From positions 1 through 12,730 of the forward strand of contig CAKUAV010000087.1 of NCBI GenBank assembly GCA_934636425.1: a stretch of 12,730 nt of DNA, in the 5' to 3' direction. Shown here in pieces: positions 1-6,734 of this stretch (position 1 is the first letter of the stretch; the number at the start of each line of letters is the position of its first letter). The position numbers were made by a program, and so were the translations under genes. Under the pieces are notes generated by a model. That model was given only the letters and a program-made list of their open reading frames with translations. It searched no databases and was not told the DNA's origin. This stretch comes from an uncultured Clostridia bacterium. Its GTDB lineage: Bacteria; Bacillota; Clostridia; Christensenellales; Aristaeellaceae.

Positions 1-152
1 GCGTCGTCGGGCGCGGCGGTCGTGTCGGCCGGGGAAGGCGATACGGACAGGTTGGTCGACGCGTTCGGCTTCGCGGTGAGGAGACGGATTCCCACCGCGA
101 GCACGATCAGCAGCGCCAGAATGATCAGCAGTATGCGTTTTGTGCGTGTCAT
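1..152 (-). CDS. N-terminus of a membrane-anchored or exported protein (partial)
   Basis: Only the first 50 codons are present; the gene runs off the left edge. It starts at an ATG whose complement is at 150-152, with a GAGG ribosome site about eight bases upstream. The product opens with a basic patch (MTRTKR), then one strongly hydrophobic helix (about residues 7-25, rich in Leu, Ile, Val and Ala). A Ser/Pro/Thr/Ala-rich linker follows, ending in Asp residues. This looks like a signal anchor with an extracytoplasmic linker; no lipobox cysteine is seen. It lies 39 bp downstream of a TetR-family gene on the same strand, so the two are probably co-transcribed. TetR followed by an anchor of this shape is common for HlyD-like adaptors of efflux pumps, but no domain of that family is inside the window. 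That identity is only a guess; the anchor itself is clear. Confidence 0.7.
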   Translation of the reverse strand, partial: MTRTKRILLIILALLIVLAVGIRLLTAKPNASTNLSVSPSPADTTAAPDD

Positions 153-191
153 GACAAATGCCTCGCTTTGTTGATGAAATCGATCTGCGCG

Positions 192-866
192 TCATCCCCT
201 CGCAACCATGGCGGCGGCTTCGGGAATCAGCCTGAGATCGCAGAGCGTGATCGTGCCGAACGGCGCGCCCAGCAGCGTCTCGATCGAGCAGCGGTAGGTT
301 TCCAGCCGCGTGAGCATATCGCCCATGTCGCTCTCGGGTGCGCCGGATGCGATCAGCATGGCCAGCTCGTCAGTTATATTGGCGAAAAGCTGGAGAATAA
401 GTTCCCCGATGTCGTCCGGAAAGCGCGTAAAAAATACATTTTCTGCCATGCCCTCGAGTATGATCTCGCGCATCATGGGCAGCGCGGTCTCCATCAGCCC
501 CTCGCGCAGGCAGGCGCGCAGCTGCAAACTTCCGCCCAGATAGGCCACGCGCAGCACCAGCAGCGCGTAATCCATGCGGTCGCGGCGCAGCAGGCCGCAG
601 TAGTGCAGCAGCGTATTGAGCTTGTCGAGCGCGCCCTCCTTCTGCGCCACGGCGGCGGTCATGTCCTCGGCGTCGCGGACGCTCTGGCGGCGGCACACGG
701 CCTCGAGCAGCTCGAGCTTGCTCTGGAAATAGTGATAGAAGCCGCCCTTGGACAGCGAGAGCGCGTCCAGCACGTCCTGAACGGAGGTCTGCTCGTAGCC
801 CTTTTCGTAAAACAGCATCTCGGCGGCCTCGATGATCTGATCCCGGCGTTCAATGCCCTTTCTCAT
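192..866 (-). CDS. TetR/AcrR-family transcriptional regulator
   Basis: This 224-residue protein has the usual TetR length and layout. The DNA-binding helix-turn-helix lies at about residues 8-54: a first helix (IIEAAEMLFYEKGYEQTSV), then VQDVLDALSLSKGGFYHYF, the characteristic recognition helix and Tyr-His-Tyr-Phe end. The following FQSKLELLEAV is also standard. The remaining ~165 residues are helical and would bind a ligand and dimerise; the ligand cannot be deduced. The ATG has AGGAGA eight bases upstream. The protein would act as a cytoplasmic repressor, probably of its own transcript and of the membrane-protein gene 39 bp downstream, as is usual for TetR genes next to exporters (inference). 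Family assignment is secure; target genes are not. Confidence 0.93.
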   Translation of the reverse strand: MRKGIERRDQIIEAAEMLFYEKGYEQTSVQDVLDALSLSKGGFYHYFQSKLELLEAVCRRQSVRDAEDMTAAVAQKEGALDKLNTLLHYCGLLRRDRMDYALLVLRVAYLGGSLQLRACLREGLMETALPMMREIILEGMAENVFFTRFPDDIGELILQLFANITDELAMLIASGAPESDMGDMLTRLETYRCSIETLLGAPFGTITLCDLRLIPEAAAMVARG

Positions 867-894
867 GGTGAATGTCTCCTTTTGAGGATAGTTA

Positions 895-922
895 AATGTA
901 GAACAGTTCCATATGCTGTCGA
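895..922 (-). promoter_or_regulatory. Candidate promoter of the TetR gene
   Basis: Read on the minus strand, TCGACA (917-922) matches the -35 consensus at five of six bases. TACATT (895-900) matches the -10 at four of six, with a 16-bp spacer. It ends 28 bp before the TetR start codon. The short dyad GAACAGTTC (901-909) lies in the spacer and could be part of an operator, but it is too short to claim. Consensus match only. Confidence 0.35.
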
Positions 923-932
923 TAAGGCGCGC

Positions 933-1066
933 AAAGGCGCTTTTTATTCATGCCGCCCATAAGGCCTTCGGTGCATTGCCTGCGGTATGTGGGGCAGCCT
1001 TTTAGTACGCATTCTGAAGAGTCCTAGCCGCAAATTTGACGATTGTCACGGCGGTTTAGTGCCGCA
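933..1066. repeat. Intergenic repeat family A, copy 1
   Basis: First of two diverged direct copies in the gene-free stretch 867-1313. Shared blocks in order are AAAGGCGCTTTTTATTCA, GCCGCCCATAAGGC, GCATTGCCTGCG, GGCAGCCTTTT, GCATTCTG followed by AGAGTC, CCGCAAATTTG, CGATTGTCAC and GGTTTAGT. By eye the copies agree at roughly four of five positions. No reading frame here looks coding and no transposase is near. It may belong to a dispersed non-coding family; the ends are approximate. Confidence 0.75.
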
Positions 1067-1108
1067 AAGCGCTGATTGAGGGTCGCTGAATCCGTGCGTT
1101 TGTGCGGA

Positions 1109-1263
1109 AAAGGCGCTTTTTATTCACGCCGCCCATAAGGCTATTGGCGCGCATTGCCTGCGTTAGCCCGGCAGCCTTTTCAGTATGCATTCTGGAGAGT
1201 CACAACCGCAAATTTGGCGATTGTCACAGCGTTCCGGCCTCCATGGTTTAGTCGTGCGAAAAT
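1109..1263. repeat. Intergenic repeat family A, copy 2
   Basis: Second copy of the repeat seen at 933-1066, in the same orientation and starting 176 bp after the first. It carries about 14 extra bases between CGATTGTCAC and GGTTTAGT. Inside it, GTCACA occurs twice, flanking CCGCAAATTTGGCG, which is close to palindromic. The rest of 867-1313 (the ~45 bases between the copies and the ~50 bases before the ygiQ stop) shows no gene or clear terminator. Confidence 0.75.
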
Positions 1264-1313
1264 TTGCTCGCACTTTTTCACATGAAAGGCTTTGAGACGG
1301 CTTCGCAAAAGCC

Positions 1314-3251
1314 TCAGCGCTTGGGGCGCCTCGAATCGGACGACGGCCTGCGGCTGTTCTGTCTGCCTTCGGTGCGGCCGTATGCGCCTCGAGGCGCGTT
1401 TTCGCGGCTTTCCCGCGCGGCGCTTCTGCCGTTTCGAGCCGGCTTCTGCGGCGCGGCGGCGCGCTCGGGGCGGATCAGGCAGTCGGGCCCGAAGCCGATC
1501 AGATCGGTGCGGCCGGCCTTTCTGAGCGCCTTTACGACCAGCTCGCGGTTCTGGGGCAGGAAGTACTGCATCAGCGCGCGCTGCATGGCCTTCTCCTCGG
1601 GCGCACGGGGAACGTACACCTCGCTCATGTCGCGCGGGTCAAGGCTGGTGTAGAACATGGCCGTGGACAGCGTGCCCGGCGTGGGATAAAAGTCCTGCAC
1701 CTGCTCGGGGCGATGGCCGCTGCGGCGGATGTAGAGCGCCAGCTCGATCGCGTCGTCCAGCGTGCAGCCCGGATGGCTGGACATATAGTAGGGCACGAGG
1801 TACTGGTCGGTTCCGGCCTGCTGATTGGCCTTTTTGTAGGCCTCGACGAAGCGGTTGTACACCTCGACCGGCGGCTTGCCCATCGTGCGCAGCACGCGCG
1901 GCGCGACGTGCTCGGGCGCGACCTTCAGCTGGCCGCTGACGTGATGGCGCACCAGCTCGTTGAGGAAGGCCGGGCTCTTGTCGGCCAGCAGATAGTCAAA
2001 GCGTATGCCGGAGCGTATGAACACCTTCTTCACGCCCGGCAGCGCGCGCAGCTCGCGCAGGAGCGATATGTAGTCGCTGTGGTCGGCCACCAGATTTCGG
2101 CAGGGCGTGGGGAAGAGGCACTGGCGGTTTTTGCACGCGCCGCGCTTGAGCTGACCGTCGCAGGCGGGGCGGCGGAAGTTGGCCGTGGGGCCGCCCACGT
2201 CGTGGATATAGCCCTTGAAGCCGGGCAGCTTCGTGAGCTTTTTCGCCTCGGCGATCACCGATTCATGGCTGCGCGCCGTGACGATGCGCCCCTGATGGAA
2301 CGTCAGCGCGCAGAACGAGCACGCGCCATAGCAGCCGCGCACATGGGCGATGGAAAACTCCACTTCCTTGAGCGCGGGAATGCCGCCCAGGCTGTCGTAC
2401 ATCGGGTGCCACGCGCGGACGTAGGGCAGGGCGTAGGTCTCGTCCAGCTCCTTCTGAGTCAGCGGCATGGCCGGCGGATTGGCGATCAGATAGCGCGCGC
2501 CGTGCTTCTGGCAGATGCCGCGCCCGCGCACGGGATCCTGCTCGTCGTACTGAACCTTGAACGCGCGCGCATAGGCCTTTTTGTCGGCGGCGACCTCTTC
2601 GGCCGATTCGATCGTGACGTAGGACGGCTCGACCTCGCGGGACATCACGCACGTTCCGGGAATGCGCATGGCGTGAAAGGGCACGCCGTCTTCCAGCGCG
2701 CGCACCGTTTCCAATATGATGCGCTCGCCCATGCCGTACATCAGCACGTCCGCGCCCGAATCGACGAGGATTGAGTTGCGCACGCGGTCGTCCCAGTAGT
2801 CGTAGTGCGCGAACCGGCGCAGCGACGCCTCGACGCCGCCGATGAGGATCGGGATATTGCCGTAGGCCTCGCGGATGCGGTTGCAGTAGACGATGTCGGC
2901 GCGGTCGGGACGGTAGCCCGCGCGGCCGCCGGGGGAATACGCATCCTCGCTGCGGCGCTTTTTCGCGGCGGTGTAGTGGTTCACCATCGAGTCGATCACG
3001 CCCGATGTGACCAGAAAGCCCAGCCGCGGCCGGCCGAACAGCTTGAACGCCTCGCAGTCGTGATATTCCGGCTGAGGCAGCATGGCGATTTTATAGCCGG
3101 CCTTTTCCAGCACGCGCGATATGATGGCCAGCCCGAACGAGGGATGGTCGACGTAAGCGTCGCCGGTGACGAACACGAAATCCGGCTGATCCCAGCCGCG
3201 CGCGGCGACGTCCTCGGGACAGACCGGCAAAAACGGATTAGACAAGCGCAT
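1314..3251 (-). CDS. ygiQ: YgiQ-family radical SAM protein
   Basis: This gene encodes a 645-residue protein of the YgiQ (UPF0313) radical SAM family, whose reaction is not established. The family-typical start region reads GWDQPDFVFVTGDAYVDHPS, followed by the conserved segments FLVTSGVIDSMVNHY, IGGVEASLRRFAHYDYWDD and MYGMGER. The iron-sulfur cluster motif C-X3-C-X2-C is at about residues 307, 311 and 314 (RGCYGACSFC), so the core is intact. The last ~50 residues form a basic, Arg/Ser/Pro-rich, probably disordered tail, as is common in the family. The start is uncertain: the ATG at 3249-3251 has GGGAGG only two bases upstream, which is too close. A TTG two codons later (3243-3245) has GGAGG at an ideal eight bases and would give a protein starting MSNPFLPVCPEDV. 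The gene is transcribed divergently from the small gene at 3463. Family call is very secure. Confidence 0.95.
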   Translation of the reverse strand: MRLSNPFLPVCPEDVAARGWDQPDFVFVTGDAYVDHPSFGLAIISRVLEKAGYKIAMLPQPEYHDCEAFKLFGRPRLGFLVTSGVIDSMVNHYTAAKKRRSEDAYSPGGRAGYRPDRADIVYCNRIREAYGNIPILIGGVEASLRRFAHYDYWDDRVRNSILVDSGADVLMYGMGERIILETVRALEDGVPFHAMRIPGTCVMSREVEPSYVTIESAEEVAADKKAYARAFKVQYDEQDPVRGRGICQKHGARYLIANPPAMPLTQKELDETYALPYVRAWHPMYDSLGGIPALKEVEFSIAHVRGCYGACSFCALTFHQGRIVTARSHESVIAEAKKLTKLPGFKGYIHDVGGPTANFRRPACDGQLKRGACKNRQCLFPTPCRNLVADHSDYISLLRELRALPGVKKVFIRSGIRFDYLLADKSPAFLNELVRHHVSGQLKVAPEHVAPRVLRTMGKPPVEVYNRFVEAYKKANQQAGTDQYLVPYYMSSHPGCTLDDAIELALYIRRSGHRPEQVQDFYPTPGTLSTAMFYTSLDPRDMSEVYVPRAPEEKAMQRALMQYFLPQNRELVVKALRKAGRTDLIGFGPDCLIRPERAAAPQKPARNGRSAARESRENAPRGAYGRTEGRQNSRRPSSDSRRPKR

Positions 3252-3299
3252 ATCCTCCCATAAAACAGACCGATGTTCGAAAAACAACTATCCATAAAC

Positions 3300-3340
3300 G
3301 ACCAAAGTCTGTTCCGTCTGCAAATACAGACTTTGGTCTG
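3300..3340 (-). promoter_or_regulatory. Inverted repeat in the ygiQ leader; possible attenuator or tandem operator
   Basis: GACCAAAGTCTGT (3300-3312) and ACAGACTTTGGTC (3326-3338) form a perfect 13-bp inverted repeat with a 13-base loop. Inside it lie competing elements. CAGAC-TTTG-GTCTG (3327-3340) is itself a dyad, and GAC-CAAA-GTC (3300-3309) is a shorter version of it. On the minus strand the GTCTG from 3327-3331 can instead pair with the CAGAC from 3316-3320. If ygiQ starts from the promoter at 3365-3393, this lies in its 5' untranslated leader. It could be an RNA switch or attenuator, or two operator half-sites about 29 bp apart. No known riboswitch consensus was recognised. Confidence 0.6.
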
Positions 3341-3364
3341 ATTTGAAACATTGAAAACCACTCT

Positions 3365-3393
3365 ATCATATATTTTAGCATTGAAAGCGCCAA
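3365..3393 (-). promoter_or_regulatory. Candidate ygiQ promoter
   Basis: On the minus strand TTGGCG (3388-3393) and TATGAT (3365-3370) are separated by exactly 17 bp, matching the -35 at four of six and the -10 at five of six bases. The region is AT-rich compared with its surroundings. It would give a leader of about 105-110 bases before the ygiQ start, containing the inverted repeat at 3300-3340. The same AT-rich block probably also serves the divergent gene at 3463, but no plus-strand pair with good spacing was found. Confidence 0.45.
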
Positions 3394-3462
3394 AACGCAA
3401 GGCGATTTTGTCAGTTTTAAGGCTCCGGGCGCATATACATAAAGCGGAAGGGGTGCGTGGCG

Positions 3463-3894
3463 ATGGAGGAAAACTGTGTGACGGTGTGCGTGCGGCGTCT
3501 GAACGCGCTGGATGAGCTTGTGCCGGCCGGGCGGCGGCTGGCCGATCTGAGCGGGCGGGCGCTGCGCATACTGCTGTTTCAGGACGCGCATTCAAAGGAG
3601 AGCGGCGCGGCGCTCGAATACGCCTTTTCCTGCGCGCGGCGTGCGGACGCGGCGCTTTTTGCGCTCTACACAGGCGACGAGGCGCGCATGAAGGCGCATA
3701 TGCGGCTGGGAACGGCGCTGCTGCTCGTGGATGCGGGCGACGGGACGCTGCTGAGGCTGGGGCGGGCGGCGTTCGATGAGGATGAATGCGCGGGCGCATA
3801 TTTCAAAAACGCCGCGCACAGTGTTTTCCGCGCCCCTCCCGCAGATGGGAATGTTGATTCGGCGCCGCCGGGGCGGCTTCCGTCTTTGGTGTGA
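3463..3894 (+). CDS. Small protein resembling KdpD/UspA-type alpha/beta domains
   Basis: This gene encodes 143 residues of unknown function. ATG 3463 is chosen because GGAAGGGG (3446-3453) lies nine bases upstream; a GTG two codons earlier has only three bases of spacing. The N-terminal part resembles the USP-like domain of KdpD sensors and small clostridial relatives: a first strand (CVTVCVRR), a helix with AGRRLADLSG, a second strand (ALRILLFQD), then SGAALEYAFSCARRADAALFA. The ATP-binding G-X2-G-X9-G pattern of classical universal stress proteins is not evident. The last ~35 residues are low-complexity (Ala/Pro/Gly) and may be disordered. It is divergent from ygiQ and 110 bp upstream of the nucleotidyltransferase fusion, with no clear terminator between, so the two may share a transcript. 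The fold assignment rests on remembered pattern, not a search. Confidence 0.6.
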   Translation: MEENCVTVCVRRLNALDELVPAGRRLADLSGRALRILLFQDAHSKESGAALEYAFSCARRADAALFALYTGDEARMKAHMRLGTALLLVDAGDGTLLRLGRAAFDEDECAGAYFKNAAHSVFRAPPADGNVDSAPPGRLPSLV

Positions 3895-4004
3895 CGAAGC
3901 GGCGCAGGCGCGCTTTGGCGTGAATAATTCCCGTGGGAAGCGGCCATGATATACGCATGGAAATATGCGGCAAGGCGGCCGCGAAAAACGGAGGGATTGC
4001 GATT

Positions 4005-6329
4005 ATGAAGGCGATTATCATGGCGGGCGGCGAGGGCAGCCGGCTGCGTCCCCTGACGTGCGCACGGCCCAAGCCCATGACGCCGCTTATGGACAGGCCG
4101 GTGCTGAGCTACTCCATGGAGCTGCTTGAGCGCCACGGCGTGCGCGAGGCGGCGCTGGCGCTGATGTATCTGCCTGAGTGCGTCACGAGCTGGCTGGGCG
4201 ACGGCGCGCGCTTCGGGATGAACGTGCGCTATTATATAGAAGAAACGCCGCTGGGCACGGCGGGCAGCGTGCGTCAGGCGCGCGATTTTCTGGACGAGAC
4301 GTTCGTCGTGCTCTCCGGCGACGGCGTGACCGACTGCGATCTCACGGCGGCGTATCAGTGGCACAGGCGGCAGGGTGCGCTGGCCACGATCGTGATAAAG
4401 CACGTCGAAAATCCGCTCGAATACGGCGTGGTCATCGCCGATGCGGCGGGGCGCGTCACACGCTTTGTCGAAAAGCCGGGCTGGGGCGAGGTGTGTTCCG
4501 ACACGGTCAACACGGGCATATACATACTCGAGCCGCAGCTGCTGGACATGATTCCCGAAAACACGCCCTATGATTTCAGCCGCGATCTGTTCCCGAGGCT
4601 GCTTAAGCGGGAGGACGGGCTGCGCGCGTGGACGATGAGCGGCTACTGGTGCGACGTCGGCGATATTGCGGCCTATCTGAAGGCGCACGCCGACGCGATG
4701 GACGGCCGCATCAATCTGAACGTGAACTGCAGGCCGGGCGGCGTGCTGAGGATGCCGGGCGCGCGGGTCGATCGCGGCGCGGTGCTGGAGGGGCCGTGCT
4801 TTATCGGCGCGGATGCGGTGATCGAGGCGGGCGCGCGCGTGGGGGCGTACAGCGTCGTGGGCGCGCGCAGCGTGGTGTCGGCGGGCGCGAGTCTCAAGCG
4901 GGCGGTGCTCTGGGAGGACGTTCATGTCGATCGCGGCGCTCAGGCGCGCTCATGCGTGCTGACCGACGGCGCGCGCATGGAGGCGGGCAGCGCGGCGTTT
5001 GAGGAGAGCGCGCTGGGCGAGGGCGCTGTGCTGGGTGAAAACGCGTCGCTCATGCCGGGCGTGAAGATCTGGCCGAAGAAGAGCGTCGGCGCGGGGCTGA
5101 AGCTGGATTCGAACGTAGTCTGGGGCAGCGCGAGCCGACCGGCTTTCCGCGACGGCGCGCTGAACATCGACAATCCCGCCGCAGCCATGCGCGCATCGGA
5201 GGCGGCTGCCTCGGTGATGAAAATGCGCCGCGTGCTGCTGGGGCGCGCCTGTTCTGCGCCGGCGCAGGCGGGGATGCTGGCGCTTCAGGCCGGATTCATG
5301 GCGCAGGGCGTGCAGGTTTACGACGGCGGCTGCGCCACCCGCCCTCAGCTGCGCTGGCAGCAGACACAGCTCGGCCTGGAAGCGGCGGCGCATTTCGACG
5401 GACAGGCGCTGCGCCTTTACGACGAGCGCGGTTCGGAAATCGGCGCGGCTGTGCGGCGGTCGATCGAATCGGCGCTGCGGCGGCAGGACTACGCGCGGGC
5501 GTTTTCGCTGGGCGCGCGGCCGCCGGTGAACGCCGGGCGCAGCGATCTTGCCTACATCGGCGCGCTGAGCCGTGCGGTCGATCGGGAGCTGCTGCGCCGG
5601 GACGCGCCGCCCGTCGCGCTCTATGCGCCCACCGAGCAGCTGCTCTCGCTCGCCGAGCGCGCCTTTGAACAGGCAGGGCTGTGCGTGCGCGCCGAGTGGG
5701 AGGAGGAAATGATGGAGCTTTCGCCGGGCGAGATCGGCGTGTGGCTGAGCGAGGACGGCGAAAGCATGACGCTGGCCGACGAAAAGGGCTGTCTCAGCGA
5801 GGGGGAAAGCCAGCTGTTTATCGTCTGGGCGGCGCTCGAAGCAGGACTTGAGCCGGCGCTGCCCTCGATCTGGACGCACGCGGCGGAGGAGCTGGCGGCG
5901 CGCTATGGCAAAAGCATCGCGCGCGTTTCGGCTGAGCGGTCGGCGTTCATGCGCGCGCTGCTTGATCGGGACGAGCGGCTGTTCCGGCTGGCCTTCGACG
6001 GGATATACGCCGCGCTGAACGGCGTCGCGCTGCTGACCAGATACGCTCTCACGCCGCGCGAGTGGGCGCGCGCCATGCCGGCTCTGGCGCGCAGCGTGCG
6101 CACGATTTCCATGGGGCTTCAGGAGCGCGGGCGGGTGCTGCGCGCGCTGGAGGACGACGACATACTTCATGGCGGCGCAAACGGCGCGTGGGCGGCGGTC
6201 GTGCCCGCGGGCGACCGGCCGGAATGCCGCGTCGTGGCCGAGGCGGCCGACATGGAGGCGGCGGACGAACTGTGCGCGATGTACGAGGACAGGATTCGCG
6301 CGCTGATGAAAAGCGCCGGCAAAAAGTGA
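4005..6329 (+). CDS. Sugar-phosphate nucleotidyltransferase fused to a degenerate phosphomannomutase-like domain
   Basis: This gene encodes a 774-residue three-part protein, the length of Bacillus-type mannose-1-phosphate guanylyltransferase-like proteins. Residues 1-235 form the nucleotidyltransferase: GGEGSRLRPLT at 8-18, RPKPM at 21-25, ETPLGTAG at 80-87, LSGDGVTDCDL at 103-113, VEKP at 155-158 and YWCDVG at 214-219. It should join a sugar 1-phosphate to an NTP, making an NDP-sugar and pyrophosphate; sugar and base are not certain. Residues ~238-372 are hexapeptide repeats of a left-handed beta-helix. Residues ~395-770 follow the phosphohexomutase plan, but the phosphoserine loop (TASHNP in active enzymes) reads AAHFDGQ near 461-467, and the metal loop (DGDADR) reads LSEDGES near 581-587. 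The last domain keeps CRVVAEAADMEAADEL. ATG 4005 has GGAGGG nine bases upstream. Likely role: precursor supply for cell-surface polysaccharide (inference). Confidence 0.9.
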   Translation: MKAIIMAGGEGSRLRPLTCARPKPMTPLMDRPVLSYSMELLERHGVREAALALMYLPECVTSWLGDGARFGMNVRYYIEETPLGTAGSVRQARDFLDETFVVLSGDGVTDCDLTAAYQWHRRQGALATIVIKHVENPLEYGVVIADAAGRVTRFVEKPGWGEVCSDTVNTGIYILEPQLLDMIPENTPYDFSRDLFPRLLKREDGLRAWTMSGYWCDVGDIAAYLKAHADAMDGRINLNVNCRPGGVLRMPGARVDRGAVLEGPCFIGADAVIEAGARVGAYSVVGARSVVSAGASLKRAVLWEDVHVDRGAQARSCVLTDGARMEAGSAAFEESALGEGAVLGENASLMPGVKIWPKKSVGAGLKLDSNVVWGSASRPAFRDGALNIDNPAAAMRASEAAASVMKMRRVLLGRACSAPAQAGMLALQAGFMAQGVQVYDGGCATRPQLRWQQTQLGLEAAAHFDGQALRLYDERGSEIGAAVRRSIESALRRQDYARAFSLGARPPVNAGRSDLAYIGALSRAVDRELLRRDAPPVALYAPTEQLLSLAERAFEQAGLCVRAEWEEEMMELSPGEIGVWLSEDGESMTLADEKGCLSEGESQLFIVWAALEAGLEPALPSIWTHAAEELAARYGKSIARVSAERSAFMRALLDRDERLFRLAFDGIYAALNGVALLTRYALTPREWARAMPALARSVRTISMGLQERGRVLRALEDDDILHGGANGAWAAVVPAGDRPECRVVAEAADMEAADELCAMYEDRIRALMKSAGKK

Positions 6330-6444
6330 CGATCTTCAGTAGCTCCACGCTGAAATGAGAAAATCCTTCGGGGGTTTCGCAAGGCCGGAGGATGCGAGTG
6401 CAAAGCGCCGCGCCCGCTGAATCGGCGAAAATGGCGCGGCCTTC
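6330..6444. repeat. Intergenic repeat family B, copy 1
   Basis: This 115-bp unit begins directly after the stop codon of the nucleotidyltransferase gene. It is repeated 131 bp later with only two differences (T at 6399, C at 6408). Its left end can fold as TTCAG/CTGAA with a 10-base loop. Its right end carries the perfect inverted repeat GCCGCGCC (6407-6414) / GGCGCGGC (6433-6440), with an 18-base loop. It looks like a non-coding dispersed element of the REP or MITE kind. No transposase is nearby and no convincing gene runs through it on either strand. Confidence 0.9.
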
Positions 6445-6460
6445 AGAAGCGTTTCCGGCG

Positions 6461-6575
6461 CGATCTTCAGTAGCTCCACGCTGAAATGAGAAAATCCTTC
6501 GGGGGTTTCGCAAGGCCGGAGGATGCGAGCGCAAAGCGGCGCGCCCGCTGAATCGGCGAAAATGGCGCGGCCTTC
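6461..6575. repeat. Intergenic repeat family B, copy 2
   Basis: Second copy in direct orientation, separated from the first by 16 bases. The difference at 6539 (G instead of C) breaks one of the eight base pairs of the right-end inverted repeat. The near identity of the copies points to recent duplication or to selection on the sequence. Together with copy 1, the terminator at 6613-6647 and the promoter before 6735, it accounts for most of the 405-bp gene-free stretch 6330-6734. Confidence 0.9.
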
Positions 6576-6612
6576 GAGCTGTCCTCGTTTGAAAAGCCGC
6601 CTGAACTGAACC

Positions 6613-6647
6613 GAACGTCTCTCCTTTCAGAGGCGTTCTTTTTCTTT
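6613..6647 (+). terminator. Intrinsic terminator after the nucleotidyltransferase gene
   Basis: GAACGTCTC (6613-6621) pairs with GAGGCGTTC (6630-6638) in a 9-bp stem with one G-U wobble and an 8-base loop. The run CTTTTTCTTT follows immediately. This is a standard rho-independent terminator. It lies almost 300 bases after the stop codon, so the transcript would include both 115-bp repeats. Confidence 0.88.
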
Positions 6648-6673
6648 CGCGCGGATATTTCACATCCAGGGGC

Positions 6674-6702
6674 TGGAAATTCGCGCGCGGCGGGTGTATG
6701 AT
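6674..6702 (+). promoter_or_regulatory. Candidate promoter of the PHP-phosphatase gene
   Basis: TGGAAA (6674-6679) and TATGAT (6697-6702) are 17 bp apart, matching the consensus at four and five of six bases. It sits just after the terminator and 32 bp before the start codon, which fits a new transcription unit carrying the two phosphatase genes. Confidence 0.5.
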
Positions 6703-6734
6703 GGGCTTATCAAACAAAGGACGGCGATCAACGG

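Noticed and set aside
168..962. Plus-strand open frame opposite the TetR gene
   Set aside because: It is an antisense shadow of the TetR gene, with no ribosome site and low-complexity composition.
867..1313. CRISPR array or transposon remnant
   Set aside because: There are only two long, diverged direct copies, without short regular repeats and spacers, terminal inverted repeats or transposase fragments.
1287..1314. AGGCTTT/AAAGCCT hairpin at the end of ygiQ as a terminator
   Set aside because: The 7-bp stem has a long loop and only three T's follow it on the minus strand, too weak to call.
1713..2774. Long open frame on the plus strand opposite ygiQ
   Set aside because: It is the antisense of a clearly recognised radical SAM gene in a GC-rich genome, has no ribosome site, and its composition (Ala/Arg/His-rich) is typical of shadow frames.
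3863..3901. GC-rich hairpins around the stop codon of the small USP-like gene
   Set aside because: They have no following T-tract and such pairings arise easily in this GC-rich sequence.
6049..6717. Minus-strand open frame running through the two 115-bp repeats into the nucleotidyltransferase gene
   Set aside because: It is internally repetitive only because the DNA is repeated, overlaps a real gene antisense and has no convincing start.
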